Positions 1 to 5,911 of a stretch of 5,911 nucleotides of DNA are shown piece by piece. This DNA comes from an uncultured Lachnospiraceae bacterium (GTDB taxonomy: Bacteria > Bacillota_A > Clostridia > Lachnospirales > Lachnospiraceae). Within the stretch, counting starts at the first letter, position 1. Each line of letters opens with the position of its first letter. Location: NCBI GenBank assembly GCA_946529195.1, contig CAMMZE010000076.1, positions 1 through 5,911 of the forward strand, written 5' to 3'. The notes under the pieces were generated by a model. That model searched no databases. It was not told where the DNA came from and was given only the letters and a program-made list of their open reading frames with translations. The translations under genes were made by a program, and so were the position numbers.

Positions 1-48
1 GCTGAAACAGAAACCAAAGCGCCTGTTGAAACAGAAAGCAAGGCGCCT
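1..48 (+). repeat. Two tandem 24-bp direct repeats in the tail of the upstream gene
   Basis: Bases 1-24 and 25-48 match at 21 of 24 positions, in frame, and encode the repeated octapeptide (A/V)ETE(T/S)KAP. Further copies may lie to the left of the window edge. Confidence 0.7.
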
Positions 49-66
49 GCTGATAGTAAGAAATAA
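1..66 (+). CDS. C-terminal tail of an unidentified protein (5' end outside window)
   Basis: Reading frame 1 is open from the first base to a TAA at 64-66 and gives 21 residues rich in Ala, Glu, Thr, Lys and Pro, ending in DSKK. The tail contains two copies of an eight-residue unit of the form (A/V)-E-T-E-(T/S)-K-A-P. Such low-complexity charged tails are usually disordered linkers or tails, and say nothing about the function of the missing body. The case for real coding is that the next gene's ribosome binding site overlaps this TAA, a typical operon junction. The identity of the protein cannot be told from this fragment. Confidence 0.6.
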   Translation, partial: AETETKAPVETESKAPADSKK

Positions 67-70
67 GGAG
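65..70 (+). promoter_or_regulatory. Ribosome binding site AAGGAG that decides the PPOX gene start
   Basis: AAGGAG overlaps the upstream TAA stop. It lies 1 nt before the ATG at 72 but 7 nt before the in-frame ATG at 78. Normal spacing favours 78 as the true start and suggests translational coupling to the upstream gene. Confidence 0.75.
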
Positions 71-77
71 AATGAAA

Positions 78-470
78 ATGGAAAGAGTTGTTGAGTTTCT
101 TAAGAAAGCAAATGTTTATTATCTGGCTACTGTAGAAGGAGACCAGCCCAGGGTAAGGCCTTTCGGTACTGCTCATGTTTTTGAGGGCCGTCTTTATATT
201 CAGACCGGAAAGGTAAAGGATGTGTCCAAACAGATCCATGCCAACCCCAAGGTGGAGATCTGCGCCTTCTGTGATGGCGAATGGCTGCGGGTAGCCGGTA
301 CCCTTGTGGAGGATGACAGAAATGAGGCCAGGCAGTCCATGCTGGATGCCTATCCTTCTCTCCAGAGCATGTATGCCGCAGATGACGGCAATACAGAAGT
401 CTTCTATTTTAAGGATGCAACAGCAAGCTTCTGCTCCTTTACACATGCTCCTGAGATTGTAACATTCTGA
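78..470 (+). CDS. Pyridoxamine 5'-phosphate oxidase (PPOX) family FMN-binding split-barrel protein
   Basis: This is a small soluble cytoplasmic flavoprotein of 130 residues (132 if the ATG at 72 is used). The first part carries the family pattern seen in short PPOX-like proteins: an N-terminal helix, then YYLATVEGDQPRVRPFG at about residues 14-30. Next comes the strand segment RLYIQTGKVKDVSKQI (about 38-53), then NPKVEIC and the WLRVAGTL strand. The C-terminal segment is FYFKDATASFCSF. Members bind FMN, or in some cases F420 or heme, and the physiological substrate of this short clade is generally unknown. It is far shorter than true PdxH (about 200 residues), so a role in vitamin B6 synthesis should not be assumed. 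I chose the start at 78 because of ribosome-binding-site spacing. It sits between an unidentified upstream gene and comEC, 33 bases before the latter, probably on one transcript. Confidence 0.92.
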   Translation: MERVVEFLKKANVYYLATVEGDQPRVRPFGTAHVFEGRLYIQTGKVKDVSKQIHANPKVEICAFCDGEWLRVAGTLVEDDRNEARQSMLDAYPSLQSMYAADDGNTEVFYFKDATASFCSFTHAPEIVTF

Positions 471-486
471 CCCATAAAGCTTTGAC

Positions 487-493
487 AAAGGAG
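487..493 (+). promoter_or_regulatory. Ribosome binding site for comEC (AAAGGAG before a TTG start)
   Basis: AAAGGAG ends 10 nt before the TTG at 504. Spacing is slightly long, and an in-frame TGA at 483-485 rules out an earlier start. With a TTG codon this suggests modest translation. Confidence 0.7.
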
Positions 494-503
494 ATCTGAT
501 TTT

Positions 504-2879
504 TTGAAACGCCCTCTCGTATGGGTTGGAATCGCATACGTGACAGGCATTGCTGCCGCGGCAGCAGGCATTCCTCTGACCGGGATCCTGGCAGCTGCGG
601 CAATCATATGGATCATTTTGCAGACAGGCAAGAGGCAGCGGGAAACGACTTTTCATCGTATTCTCCTGCTCCTGCCTGTCTTTTTTGTGTCGGGTTTTGT
701 CGTTTTCTGCCGGGCAGCTTCCCCGAATCTTCCCGAAATTTCTGATCATGAAACTTCATCTGTATCCATCATCGGTACGGTTTCTTCGCGGACAGAGAAA
801 GAAAACAATGTCTCTTTCGAGATTTCACATGCCCGGCTCCTCTCTTCCGGTGAAAAGAAGACTTCTTCCCGGGAGCCTGCTTTTGGATGTGTGATCTATG
901 TCAGTCCGGAAGAGGCAGGGCAGATCCGCATCGGCGACAGGATTCTTGCCAGAGGCCGCCTTTCCCTCCCGGATCCAGCCTCGAATCCCGGTCAGTTTGA
1001 TATGCGTGCCTATCTGAAGGCGCGGGGGTTTTCCTTTGTCCTATTCGCGGACAATCTGGAAAAACTGTCCTCCTCCCGCTCCTGGCGGCTGCTTCTGCAG
1101 CTGCTTCGCCAGCGTCTTGCCGCTGTATTTCTCCGCATCTTCGGTCCGACCGAAGGCGGGGCTGCCTGCGCCATGATTCTGGGAGAGACGGCCTGTCTGC
1201 CCCGCGATGTCCGCCGGCTCTATCAGGACATGGGAATCATCCACATCCTGGCCATCTCCGGTCTCCATATCTCTCTGGCCGGAAACGGGCTTTTTAAGAT
1301 ACTGCTGAAGATGCGCCTGCCCCGCAGACCTGCAGCGCTTCTGAGCCTTTTTATTGTTCTCAGCTACGGGGTCATGACAGGCATGTCTCCTTCCACAGCC
1401 CGCGCTGTCATCATGTTTGCCATGTCCATGGCCGCACTCTTGCTGGGACGGTCTTATGACATGATGTCTGCTGCCGCCCTGGCTGCCCTGATTCTATTTA
1501 GCAGGTATCCCCTCATGATCACACAGGCGGGCATGCAGTTTTCTTTTGGGGCGGTCTGCGCCTTGGGCCTTCTGTTTCCGGCATACCGGAAGCTTTTTGA
1601 GGAGGAATCGACTGTCCGTTCTCTCAGCAGTAAGAAGAAAAAGAAGCTGATCGCTGTGATCGGGCCGCCTGTAACCGTCACTCTGGTCACCCTCCCGGTC
1701 ACTGCCTGGCACTACTGCGCCATCCCGCTTTTATCTCTGCCGCTCAATCTGATCGTCATCCCGGCCATGAGCATCCTGGTCCCCTTATGCTTTCTGGCAG
1801 CTCTTGCAGGTCTCTTCTGGCTTCCCGCCGGTGCGGCGGCCGGCGGCGCAGCTTTTACTCTGCTCCGTATGAGCCTGCTTCTCTGCCGTGCCGGGCAAAG
1901 TCTGCCCCATGCGCTTCACATCTGCGGCAGGCCCTGGCCCTGGATGATCTTCCTCTACTATTTTCTTCTTCTCCTGCCCCTGATCCTGCACCGGATTCCC
2001 TTCCGCCTGCCAGGTCTTTGCATAAAAAAGGCTTCTGCTGCCTGCCGCCTTCTCCTTGTGACCAGTCTGACGGCCTGTCTGCTCATGGCAGTTCCCTGGC
2101 GCAGCTTTCCGGACCGGATTGCCTTTCTGGACGTCGGGCAGGGAGACTGCATTTTCCTGCGCTGCGGGGGAAAAACCTGTCTGATTGACGGCGGCAGCAG
2201 CAGTGAAAAAGAGGTCGGCAAATACGTGATAGAGCCCTTTTTGAAATACTATGGTCTGGGCTATGTCGATTATGCCTTTGTCAGCCATGCTGATGCCGAT
2301 CATATTTCCGGCATCGAAGAGCTGATCCGGGATGACATGGTGGACTGTCTGGTACGCACAAGGGCTTCTGATCAGGACTCTGCTGCCCTGGATCTTTCTT
2401 GTCTGGCCTGGGAGCAAGCTGCAAAAGTCTCCTGCATCTCTGCCGGGGACAAATGGTCTTTTGGGGATTGGCACTTTGACTGCCTGTATCCTGCTGCAGA
2501 CACCGGAACAGATGACCGCAATGCCCTTTCCATGGTCCTTCTGGTCCGGAAAGACCGTTTCCGTCTCCTCCTTACCGGGGATATTTCTGCCGACCAGGAA
2601 AAAACATTGGATCCGGACGCCATCCGCGGCTGCACCATTTTAAAATGTGCCCACCACGGGTCCCGCTTTGCCAGCAGTGACGAGTTCCTGCAGATCTGCA
2701 AACCCAGGATCACTCTCATTTCCTGTGCAAAGCATAACAGCTACGGACACCCTGCCCCGGAAACCATAGACCGGCTGACACAGGCCGGCAGCCAGATCTT
2801 CTGTACCATGCAAAGCGGGGCTCTCCTCCTGCAGACGGACGGCAAAAAGCTCCGGCTGCGGACCTTTCTGGATCCGTAA
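504..2879 (+). CDS. comEC: ComEC/Rec2 family DNA internalization (competence) channel protein
   Basis: This integral membrane protein of natural transformation carries single-stranded DNA across the cytoplasmic membrane. At 791 residues it matches full-length Gram-positive ComEC (B. subtilis about 776). All three parts are visible. Hydrophobic helices (about 5-70) lead into the DUF4131/OB-like region, with NPGQFDMRAYLKARGF at 161-176. The multi-helix competence domain (about 220-530) carries HILAISGLHIS at 247-257. A C-terminal metallo-beta-lactamase domain follows (about 537-785). Its metal-site motifs are intact: DVGQGD 543-548, SHADADH 594-600, LTGD 690-693, HHGS 717-720 and NSYGHP 745-750. 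In other ComEC proteins this domain is thought to degrade the non-transported strand. The start is TTG: no ATG is available in frame after the TGA at 483, and AAAGGAG stands 10 nt upstream. A five-lysine run (377-381) probably marks a cytoplasmic loop. No comEA or holA lies next to it. The frame is uninterrupted, so the gene looks functional. Whether the cell is competent cannot be judged here. Confidence 0.97.
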   Translation: MKRPLVWVGIAYVTGIAAAAAGIPLTGILAAAAIIWIILQTGKRQRETTFHRILLLLPVFFVSGFVVFCRAASPNLPEISDHETSSVSIIGTVSSRTEKENNVSFEISHARLLSSGEKKTSSREPAFGCVIYVSPEEAGQIRIGDRILARGRLSLPDPASNPGQFDMRAYLKARGFSFVLFADNLEKLSSSRSWRLLLQLLRQRLAAVFLRIFGPTEGGAACAMILGETACLPRDVRRLYQDMGIIHILAISGLHISLAGNGLFKILLKMRLPRRPAALLSLFIVLSYGVMTGMSPSTARAVIMFAMSMAALLLGRSYDMMSAAALAALILFSRYPLMITQAGMQFSFGAVCALGLLFPAYRKLFEEESTVRSLSSKKKKKLIAVIGPPVTVTLVTLPVTAWHYCAIPLLSLPLNLIVIPAMSILVPLCFLAALAGLFWLPAGAAAGGAAFTLLRMSLLLCRAGQSLPHALHICGRPWPWMIFLYYFLLLLPLILHRIPFRLPGLCIKKASAACRLLLVTSLTACLLMAVPWRSFPDRIAFLDVGQGDCIFLRCGGKTCLIDGGSSSEKEVGKYVIEPFLKYYGLGYVDYAFVSHADADHISGIEELIRDDMVDCLVRTRASDQDSAALDLSCLAWEQAAKVSCISAGDKWSFGDWHFDCLYPAADTGTDDRNALSMVLLVRKDRFRLLLTGDISADQEKTLDPDAIRGCTILKCAHHGSRFASSDEFLQICKPRITLISCAKHNSYGHPAPETIDRLTQAGSQIFCTMQSGALLLQTDGKKLRLRTFLDP

Positions 2880-2888
2880 ACCGGAGCT
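2844..2888 (-). terminator. Rho-independent terminator of the HerA-like/metY transcript
   Basis: The perfect 8-bp arms AGCTCCGG (2848-2855) and CCGGAGCT (2881-2888) enclose a second stem. In it CGGACC (2859-2864) pairs with GG(A)TCCG (2870-2876) around a TTTCT loop. Read on the minus strand, the hairpin begins 25 nt after the metY stop and is followed directly by a run of T (complement of AAAAA at 2844-2848), the classic intrinsic terminator form. It overlaps the last codons and stop of comEC. On the plus strand no T-run follows, so it should stop comEC transcripts poorly. Confidence 0.75.
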
Positions 2889-2913
2889 ATCTATGCTTTG
2901 CTGCAATATGCTG

Positions 2914-4200
2914 TTACTGAATGCTGTCCAAAGCTGCTGCCAGGTCTGCAATCAGATCTTCTTTATCTTCCAGACCGCAGGATACTCTGACAAGTCCTGC
3001 CGGGATTCCGGCTGCTTCCAGCTGCTCATCCGTCAGCTGACGGTGGGTGGATGTTGCCGGATTCAGGCAGCAGGATCTGGCATCTGCCACATGGGTTTCA
3101 ATTGCGATCAGGTGCAGGCTCTTCATAAAGGCCTCGGCCGCTGCCCTGCCTCCTTTGAGACAGAAGGAAACAACGCCGCATCCGCCGCCGCCCAGATACT
3201 TCATGGCCAGCTCATGATACTTGTCTCCGGGGAGTCCCGGATAGCTGACATATTCTACTGCCGGATGGCTGTTTAAAAACTCTGCAACTGCCTGTCCGTT
3301 CTCTACGTGACGGGGCATGCGAACGTGCAGAGACTCCAGACCAAGATTCAGCAAAAATGCGTTCTGCGGAGACTGTATGGAGCCGAAATCACGCATGAGC
3401 TGTGAAGTCGCCTTGGTGATAAAGGCACCTTCCTGACCAAACTTTTCTGCGTAAATGATGCCGTGATAAGATTCATCCGGCTGGGTCAGTCCGGGGAACT
3501 TATCTGCATGAGCCATCCAGTCAAAACGTCCGCTGTCCACGATCGCGCCGCCGACTGCTGCACCGTGTCCATCCATATATTTGGTGGTGGAATGAGTCAC
3601 GATATCAGCTCCCCACTCGATGGGCCGGCAATTGACCGGGGTCGGGAAGGTATTATCGATGACCAGAGGAACACCGTGCTTATGGGCTGCCTTGGCAAAC
3701 TTTTCAATATCCAGTACCGTCAGGGCCGGGTTGGCAATCGTCTCACCAAATACCGCGCGGGTATTGTCCTGGAAAGCTGCATCCAGCTCCTCTTCGCTGC
3801 AGTCCGGAGACACGAAGGTAACGGAAATGCCCATCTTTGCCATGGTAACAGCGATCAGGTTAAAGGTGCCGCCGTAGATGGATGAAGAGGAAACAATATG
3901 GCTTCCTGTCTCGCAGATATTAAACAGTGCGAAGAAGTTGGCTGCCTGACCGGAAGAGGTCAGCATACCTGCTGTGCCGCCTTCCAGTGCAGCGATCTTT
4001 GCTGCCACATGGTCATTGGTCGGATTCTGCAGTCTGGTATAAAAGTATCCCGCTTCCTCCAGGTCGAAAAGTTTACCCATAGCTTCACTGGTGTCATACT
4101 TAAAGGTCGTCGACTGGATGATGGGCACCTGACGGGGCTCGCCATTTCCCGGTGTGTAGCCCGCCTGTACGCATTTTGTGTTAATCTTGTAATCCTTCAT
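2914..4200 (-). CDS. metY: O-acetylhomoserine sulfhydrylase (O-acetylhomoserine aminocarboxypropyltransferase), PLP enzyme
   Basis: This cytoplasmic PLP enzyme of the Cys/Met-metabolism (trans-sulfuration) family condenses O-acetyl-L-homoserine with sulfide to give homocysteine, the direct-sulfhydrylation step of methionine synthesis. The 428 residues fit MetY (about 425-435) better than methionine gamma-lyase or MetB (about 380-400). Visible motifs are: YTRLQNPT at 54-61 (phosphate/active-site Tyr and Arg from the neighbouring subunit), SSGQAA at 82-87, and IDNTF at 181-185 with Asp182 for the pyridine nitrogen. The Schiff-base lysine is Lys207 in STTKY. The extended segment around 240-300 (YHGIIYAEKFG through LGLESLHVRMPRH) is typical of the sulfhydrylase group. 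PATSTHRQL (381-389) and VRVSCGLED (404-412, with the likely carboxylate-binding Arg405) close the fold. It starts 20 nt after the HerA-like gene, so the two are probably cotranscribed. No SAM riboswitch or T-box leader precedes it. A methionine gamma-lyase or thiol-using activity is possible but less likely. Confidence 0.94.
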   Translation of the reverse strand: MKDYKINTKCVQAGYTPGNGEPRQVPIIQSTTFKYDTSEAMGKLFDLEEAGYFYTRLQNPTNDHVAAKIAALEGGTAGMLTSSGQAANFFALFNICETGSHIVSSSSIYGGTFNLIAVTMAKMGISVTFVSPDCSEEELDAAFQDNTRAVFGETIANPALTVLDIEKFAKAAHKHGVPLVIDNTFPTPVNCRPIEWGADIVTHSTTKYMDGHGAAVGGAIVDSGRFDWMAHADKFPGLTQPDESYHGIIYAEKFGQEGAFITKATSQLMRDFGSIQSPQNAFLLNLGLESLHVRMPRHVENGQAVAEFLNSHPAVEYVSYPGLPGDKYHELAMKYLGGGGCGVVSFCLKGGRAAAEAFMKSLHLIAIETHVADARSCCLNPATSTHRQLTDEQLEAAGIPAGLVRVSCGLEDKEDLIADLAAALDSIQ

Positions 4201-4220
4201 TTTCCTTGTCTCTTCCTTCT
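4201..4220 (-). promoter_or_regulatory. Junction between the HerA-like gene and metY with two imperfectly spaced ribosome-binding motifs
   Basis: This 20-nt gap reads on the minus strand as two AAGGA motifs. One (4218-4214) is 13 nt before the metY ATG and the other (4207-4203) only 2 nt before it. Neither has ideal spacing, and no promoter fits in the gap. This favours translation on a shared transcript, perhaps helped by ribosomes ending at the upstream TAA. Confidence 0.5.
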
Positions 4221-5813
4221 TTATTTTTTAAGCAGTCCGATAATATTTCTTGCCAGAGAAGCGCCAAGGTTTCCGCCCAGCTTCTTGCCGAACTTGCCGC
4301 CTACCGCGCTGCCGACTGCATTGCCGACCTCTCTGCCTACCGTTCCGGCTGCTGTGCTGGCAACCTTTCCGATACTGTTTTTCACTGCTTTTTCTTTGCG
4401 CTCTGCCTCTTTCTGGGCAGCTGCTTCCGCCTTGGCTGCCTCGCGCTCTGCCTGTTTCTGGGCTGCTGCGTCAAGCTTGGCCTGCTCTGCGGCCTTTGCC
4501 GCCTCTTCTGCCTCCAGAGCTTCCTTCTGGGCCAGTCTGGTCAGAATCTCATAAGCAGATTCGGGATCGCTGGTATCTTTGTACTTCAGATACAGATTGC
4601 TCTTATAGAACTCCTGCTGCTTCTCAGAATCACTGATGGGACCCATCAGACTCTGCGGCGGCAGGATCTTGCACTTGCGGACAATGGAAGGAATACCCTT
4701 CTCATCCAGAACAGAGATCAGTGCCTCACCGGTTCCAAGTTCCTGCAGAACAGTTGCTGTATCAAAATCAGGATTTACGCGGAAAGAAGCTGCTGCTGCG
4801 CGGATGGCCTTCATCTCGGAAGGTGTGTAAGCACGCAGGGCATGCTGGATCTTGTTGCCCAGCTGGTTGAGAATCTCATCCGGCACATCCTTGGGGCTCT
4901 GGGTAATGAAATAGATGCCGACGCCCTTGGAGCGGATCAGCTTGACAACCTGCTCAATCTTATTCATAAATGCCTTGGAGATATTCTTAAAGAGCAGGTG
5001 CGCCTCATCAAAGAAGAATACCATCCTGGGCTTTTCGGGATCTCCGATCTCCGGAAGCACTTCAAAGAGCTCGGTCATCATCCACAGAAGGAAGGTGGCA
5101 TACATGGTGGTATTGTGCATGAGGACGCGGCAGTCCAGGAGATTGATCATGCCTCTGCCGTCCACGGTCTGGAACCAGTCGGTAATGGCCAGTCCGGGCT
5201 CTGTAAAGAAGTTTTCTCCTCCCTGGGCCTCCAGGGCAACTACGCCGCGGAGGATGGCGCCCAGGCTCTGCTTGGACATGTTTCCGTATTCCTCTGTGTA
5301 CTCCTTGCTGTGATCTGTTACATACTGGATCATGCTCTTGAGATCCTTGGTATCTGTCAGAATCAGGCCTTCCTTGTCAGCGATATCGAATATGATCGTC
5401 AGAATGGCTGTCTGTGTCTCATTGAGATCCATCAGTCTGGCCAGAAGAAGGGGACCCATCTCAGAGATGGTCGTGCGGAGGGGAATACCCATTTCTCCGT
5501 AAATATCCCAGAACTCGGAAGGATAGGACTTGTAGGTAAATCCGCACTCTGCCAGTCCGAAGCGGGCGATTCTGGCTCTCATATCTTCGGTGTCCATGCC
5601 CGGTCTGCACATGCCTGCCAGGTCTCCCTTGACATCTGCAACAAAGACCGGAACTCCGGCATCACTGAAGGACTCAGCCAGTACCTTCAGGGTGATGGTT
5701 TTTCCTGTACCGGTCGCTCCCGCGATCAGTCCGTGGCGGTTTGCCATTTTCGGCAGAATGCTGATTTTCTCTCCGTCGGAATCTCCGATCCAAATCTTGC
5801 CATCGTAATACAT
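4221..5813 (-). CDS. HerA-like helicase/ATPase, DUF853 family, with C-terminal coil and glycine zipper
   Basis: This is a 530-residue P-loop ATPase of the HerA/FtsK superfamily, DUF853 branch (E. coli YjgR-like). The N-terminal part contains WIGDSDGEKISILPKMANRHG, leading to Walker A GATGTGKT at 32-39, then VADVKGDLAGM at 58-68. Walker B is MVFFFDEAHLLF at 264-275 with Asp269 and Glu270. The sensor-like segment IYFITQSPKDVPDEILNQLG (300-319) and the possible arginine-finger region IQHALRAYTPSEMKAIR (322-338) follow. The family is inferred to form hexamers, and its cellular role is not established. True HerA works with the NurA nuclease in end resection, but no nuclease gene is visible here. 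After about residue 425 comes an Ala/Glu/Lys/Gln-rich helix (to about 476). A tail follows with Gly or Ala at every fourth residue from 485 to 521. There is no signal peptide. The start is ATG at 5813, with AAGGAGG six bases upstream. Confidence 0.93.
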   Translation of the reverse strand: MYYDGKIWIGDSDGEKISILPKMANRHGLIAGATGTGKTITLKVLAESFSDAGVPVFVADVKGDLAGMCRPGMDTEDMRARIARFGLAECGFTYKSYPSEFWDIYGEMGIPLRTTISEMGPLLLARLMDLNETQTAILTIIFDIADKEGLILTDTKDLKSMIQYVTDHSKEYTEEYGNMSKQSLGAILRGVVALEAQGGENFFTEPGLAITDWFQTVDGRGMINLLDCRVLMHNTTMYATFLLWMMTELFEVLPEIGDPEKPRMVFFFDEAHLLFKNISKAFMNKIEQVVKLIRSKGVGIYFITQSPKDVPDEILNQLGNKIQHALRAYTPSEMKAIRAAAASFRVNPDFDTATVLQELGTGEALISVLDEKGIPSIVRKCKILPPQSLMGPISDSEKQQEFYKSNLYLKYKDTSDPESAYEILTRLAQKEALEAEEAAKAAEQAKLDAAAQKQAEREAAKAEAAAQKEAERKEKAVKNSIGKVASTAAGTVGREVGNAVGSAVGGKFGKKLGGNLGASLARNIIGLLKK

Positions 5814-5819
5814 GTGATA

Positions 5820-5826
5820 CCTCCTT
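5820..5826 (-). promoter_or_regulatory. Strong ribosome binding site (AAGGAGG) of the HerA-like gene
   Basis: On the minus strand AAGGAGG is separated by six bases from the ATG at 5813. This near-perfect anti-16S match fixes the start codon and predicts efficient translation. Confidence 0.85.
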
Positions 5827-5863
5827 GCTTAATCCCAAACCGGGCATTTTTTTATGTTTTATT

Positions 5864-5885
5864 CAAATCTCGCTCGCGAGATTTG
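5864..5885. repeat. Perfect 10-bp inverted repeat upstream of the HerA-like gene
   Basis: The arms CAAATCTCGC (5864-5873) and GCGAGATTTG (5876-5885) are exact reverse complements around a 2-nt centre (TC). The repeat ends 50 nt upstream of the HerA-like start codon. No T-run follows on either strand: on the minus strand it is followed by AATAAAACATAAAAAAA and on the plus strand by GC-rich sequence. It is therefore not a standard intrinsic terminator. It could be an operator, a cruciform/hairpin, or part of a dispersed palindromic repeat. No convincing -35/-10 pair could be assigned between it and the gene. Confidence 0.6.
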
Positions 5886-5911
5886 CGCGCCGCGTGCGGA
5901 TGCCGTCAGGC

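Noticed and set aside
482..510. TTGACA at 482-487, a perfect -35 promoter hexamer before comEC
   Set aside because: No -10-like hexamer lies 16-18 bases downstream. That position already falls in the comEC start and reads TGAAAC. The match is most likely chance around the ribosome binding site.
1632..1646. Five-lysine, A-rich run in comEC as a possible frameshift site
   Set aside because: The reading frame continues intact through all downstream motifs, and the codons alternate AAG and AAA, so there is no long homopolymer.
1785..2474. A 229-codon open frame on the minus strand inside comEC
   Set aside because: The plus-strand frame has complete ComEC motifs over the same bases. The antisense translation shows no recognisable domain and has low-complexity composition.
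2895..2934. GCTTTG/CAAAGC inverted repeat across the metY stop codon as a plus-strand terminator
   Set aside because: The stem is only six base pairs with a 28-nt loop, and no T-run follows on either strand.
3898..4554. A 218-codon plus-strand frame spanning the start of metY and the end of the HerA-like gene
   Set aside because: It is antisense to two well-supported genes. Its Ala/Ser/Phe-rich end is just the complement of the Ala/Glu/Lys coil codons.
4221..5813. A HerA-containing antiphage defence system (Sir2-HerA, DUF4297-HerA) or HerA-NurA
   Set aside because: The ATPase is of the DUF853 type and its visible neighbour is metY. No Sir2, DUF4297, NurA or other nuclease gene is seen. The upstream neighbour is outside the window, so this is not fully excluded.
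5814..5911. SAM riboswitch or T-box leader controlling the metY operon
   Set aside because: The visible 98 bases show none of the conserved elements of either class. Only the palindrome and a strong ribosome binding site can be supported.

Overview
The window looks like ordinary chromosome of a Gram-positive Clostridia-type bacterium, most likely a gut Lachnospiraceae. The reasons are strong AAGGAG-type ribosome binding sites, a TTG start, moderately high GC, and protein families of that flavour (short PPOX-class flavoprotein, DUF853 HerA-like ATPase, MetY with a 'STTKY' lysine motif). The lineage is an inference from style. I could not run a search.

Layout: two plus-strand genes converge on two minus-strand genes. 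On the plus strand, 1-66 is the last 21 codons of an unidentified protein with a short repeat-rich, charged tail. It is followed with almost no gap by a small FMN split-barrel (PPOX-family) protein (78-470), then by a full-length ComEC/Rec2 DNA-uptake channel (504-2879). On the minus strand, a HerA-like (DUF853) ATPase starts at 5813 and ends at 4221. Twenty bases later begins metY (4200-2914), the O-acetylhomoserine sulfhydrylase that makes homocysteine from O-acetylhomoserine and sulfide. The two minus-strand genes look like one transcription unit. It ends at a hairpin plus T-tract (2888-2844) that lies inside the last codons of comEC on the opposite strand.

The genes do not form one obvious pathway: redox/flavin housekeeping, DNA transport, a P-loop ATPase and sulfur amino acid synthesis. 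I found no CRISPR array, tRNA, rRNA, insertion sequence, riboswitch or recognisable defence cassette. The less ordinary features are: a strict four-residue glycine/alanine ladder at the C terminus of the HerA-like protein, preceded by a charged Ala/Glu/Lys coil; a perfect 10-bp inverted repeat in GC-rich sequence upstream of that gene at the window edge; a terminator embedded in the neighbouring gene; and the isolated position of comEC, with no comEA or holA beside it. Apart from these the region is conventional, and I do not claim a new system.
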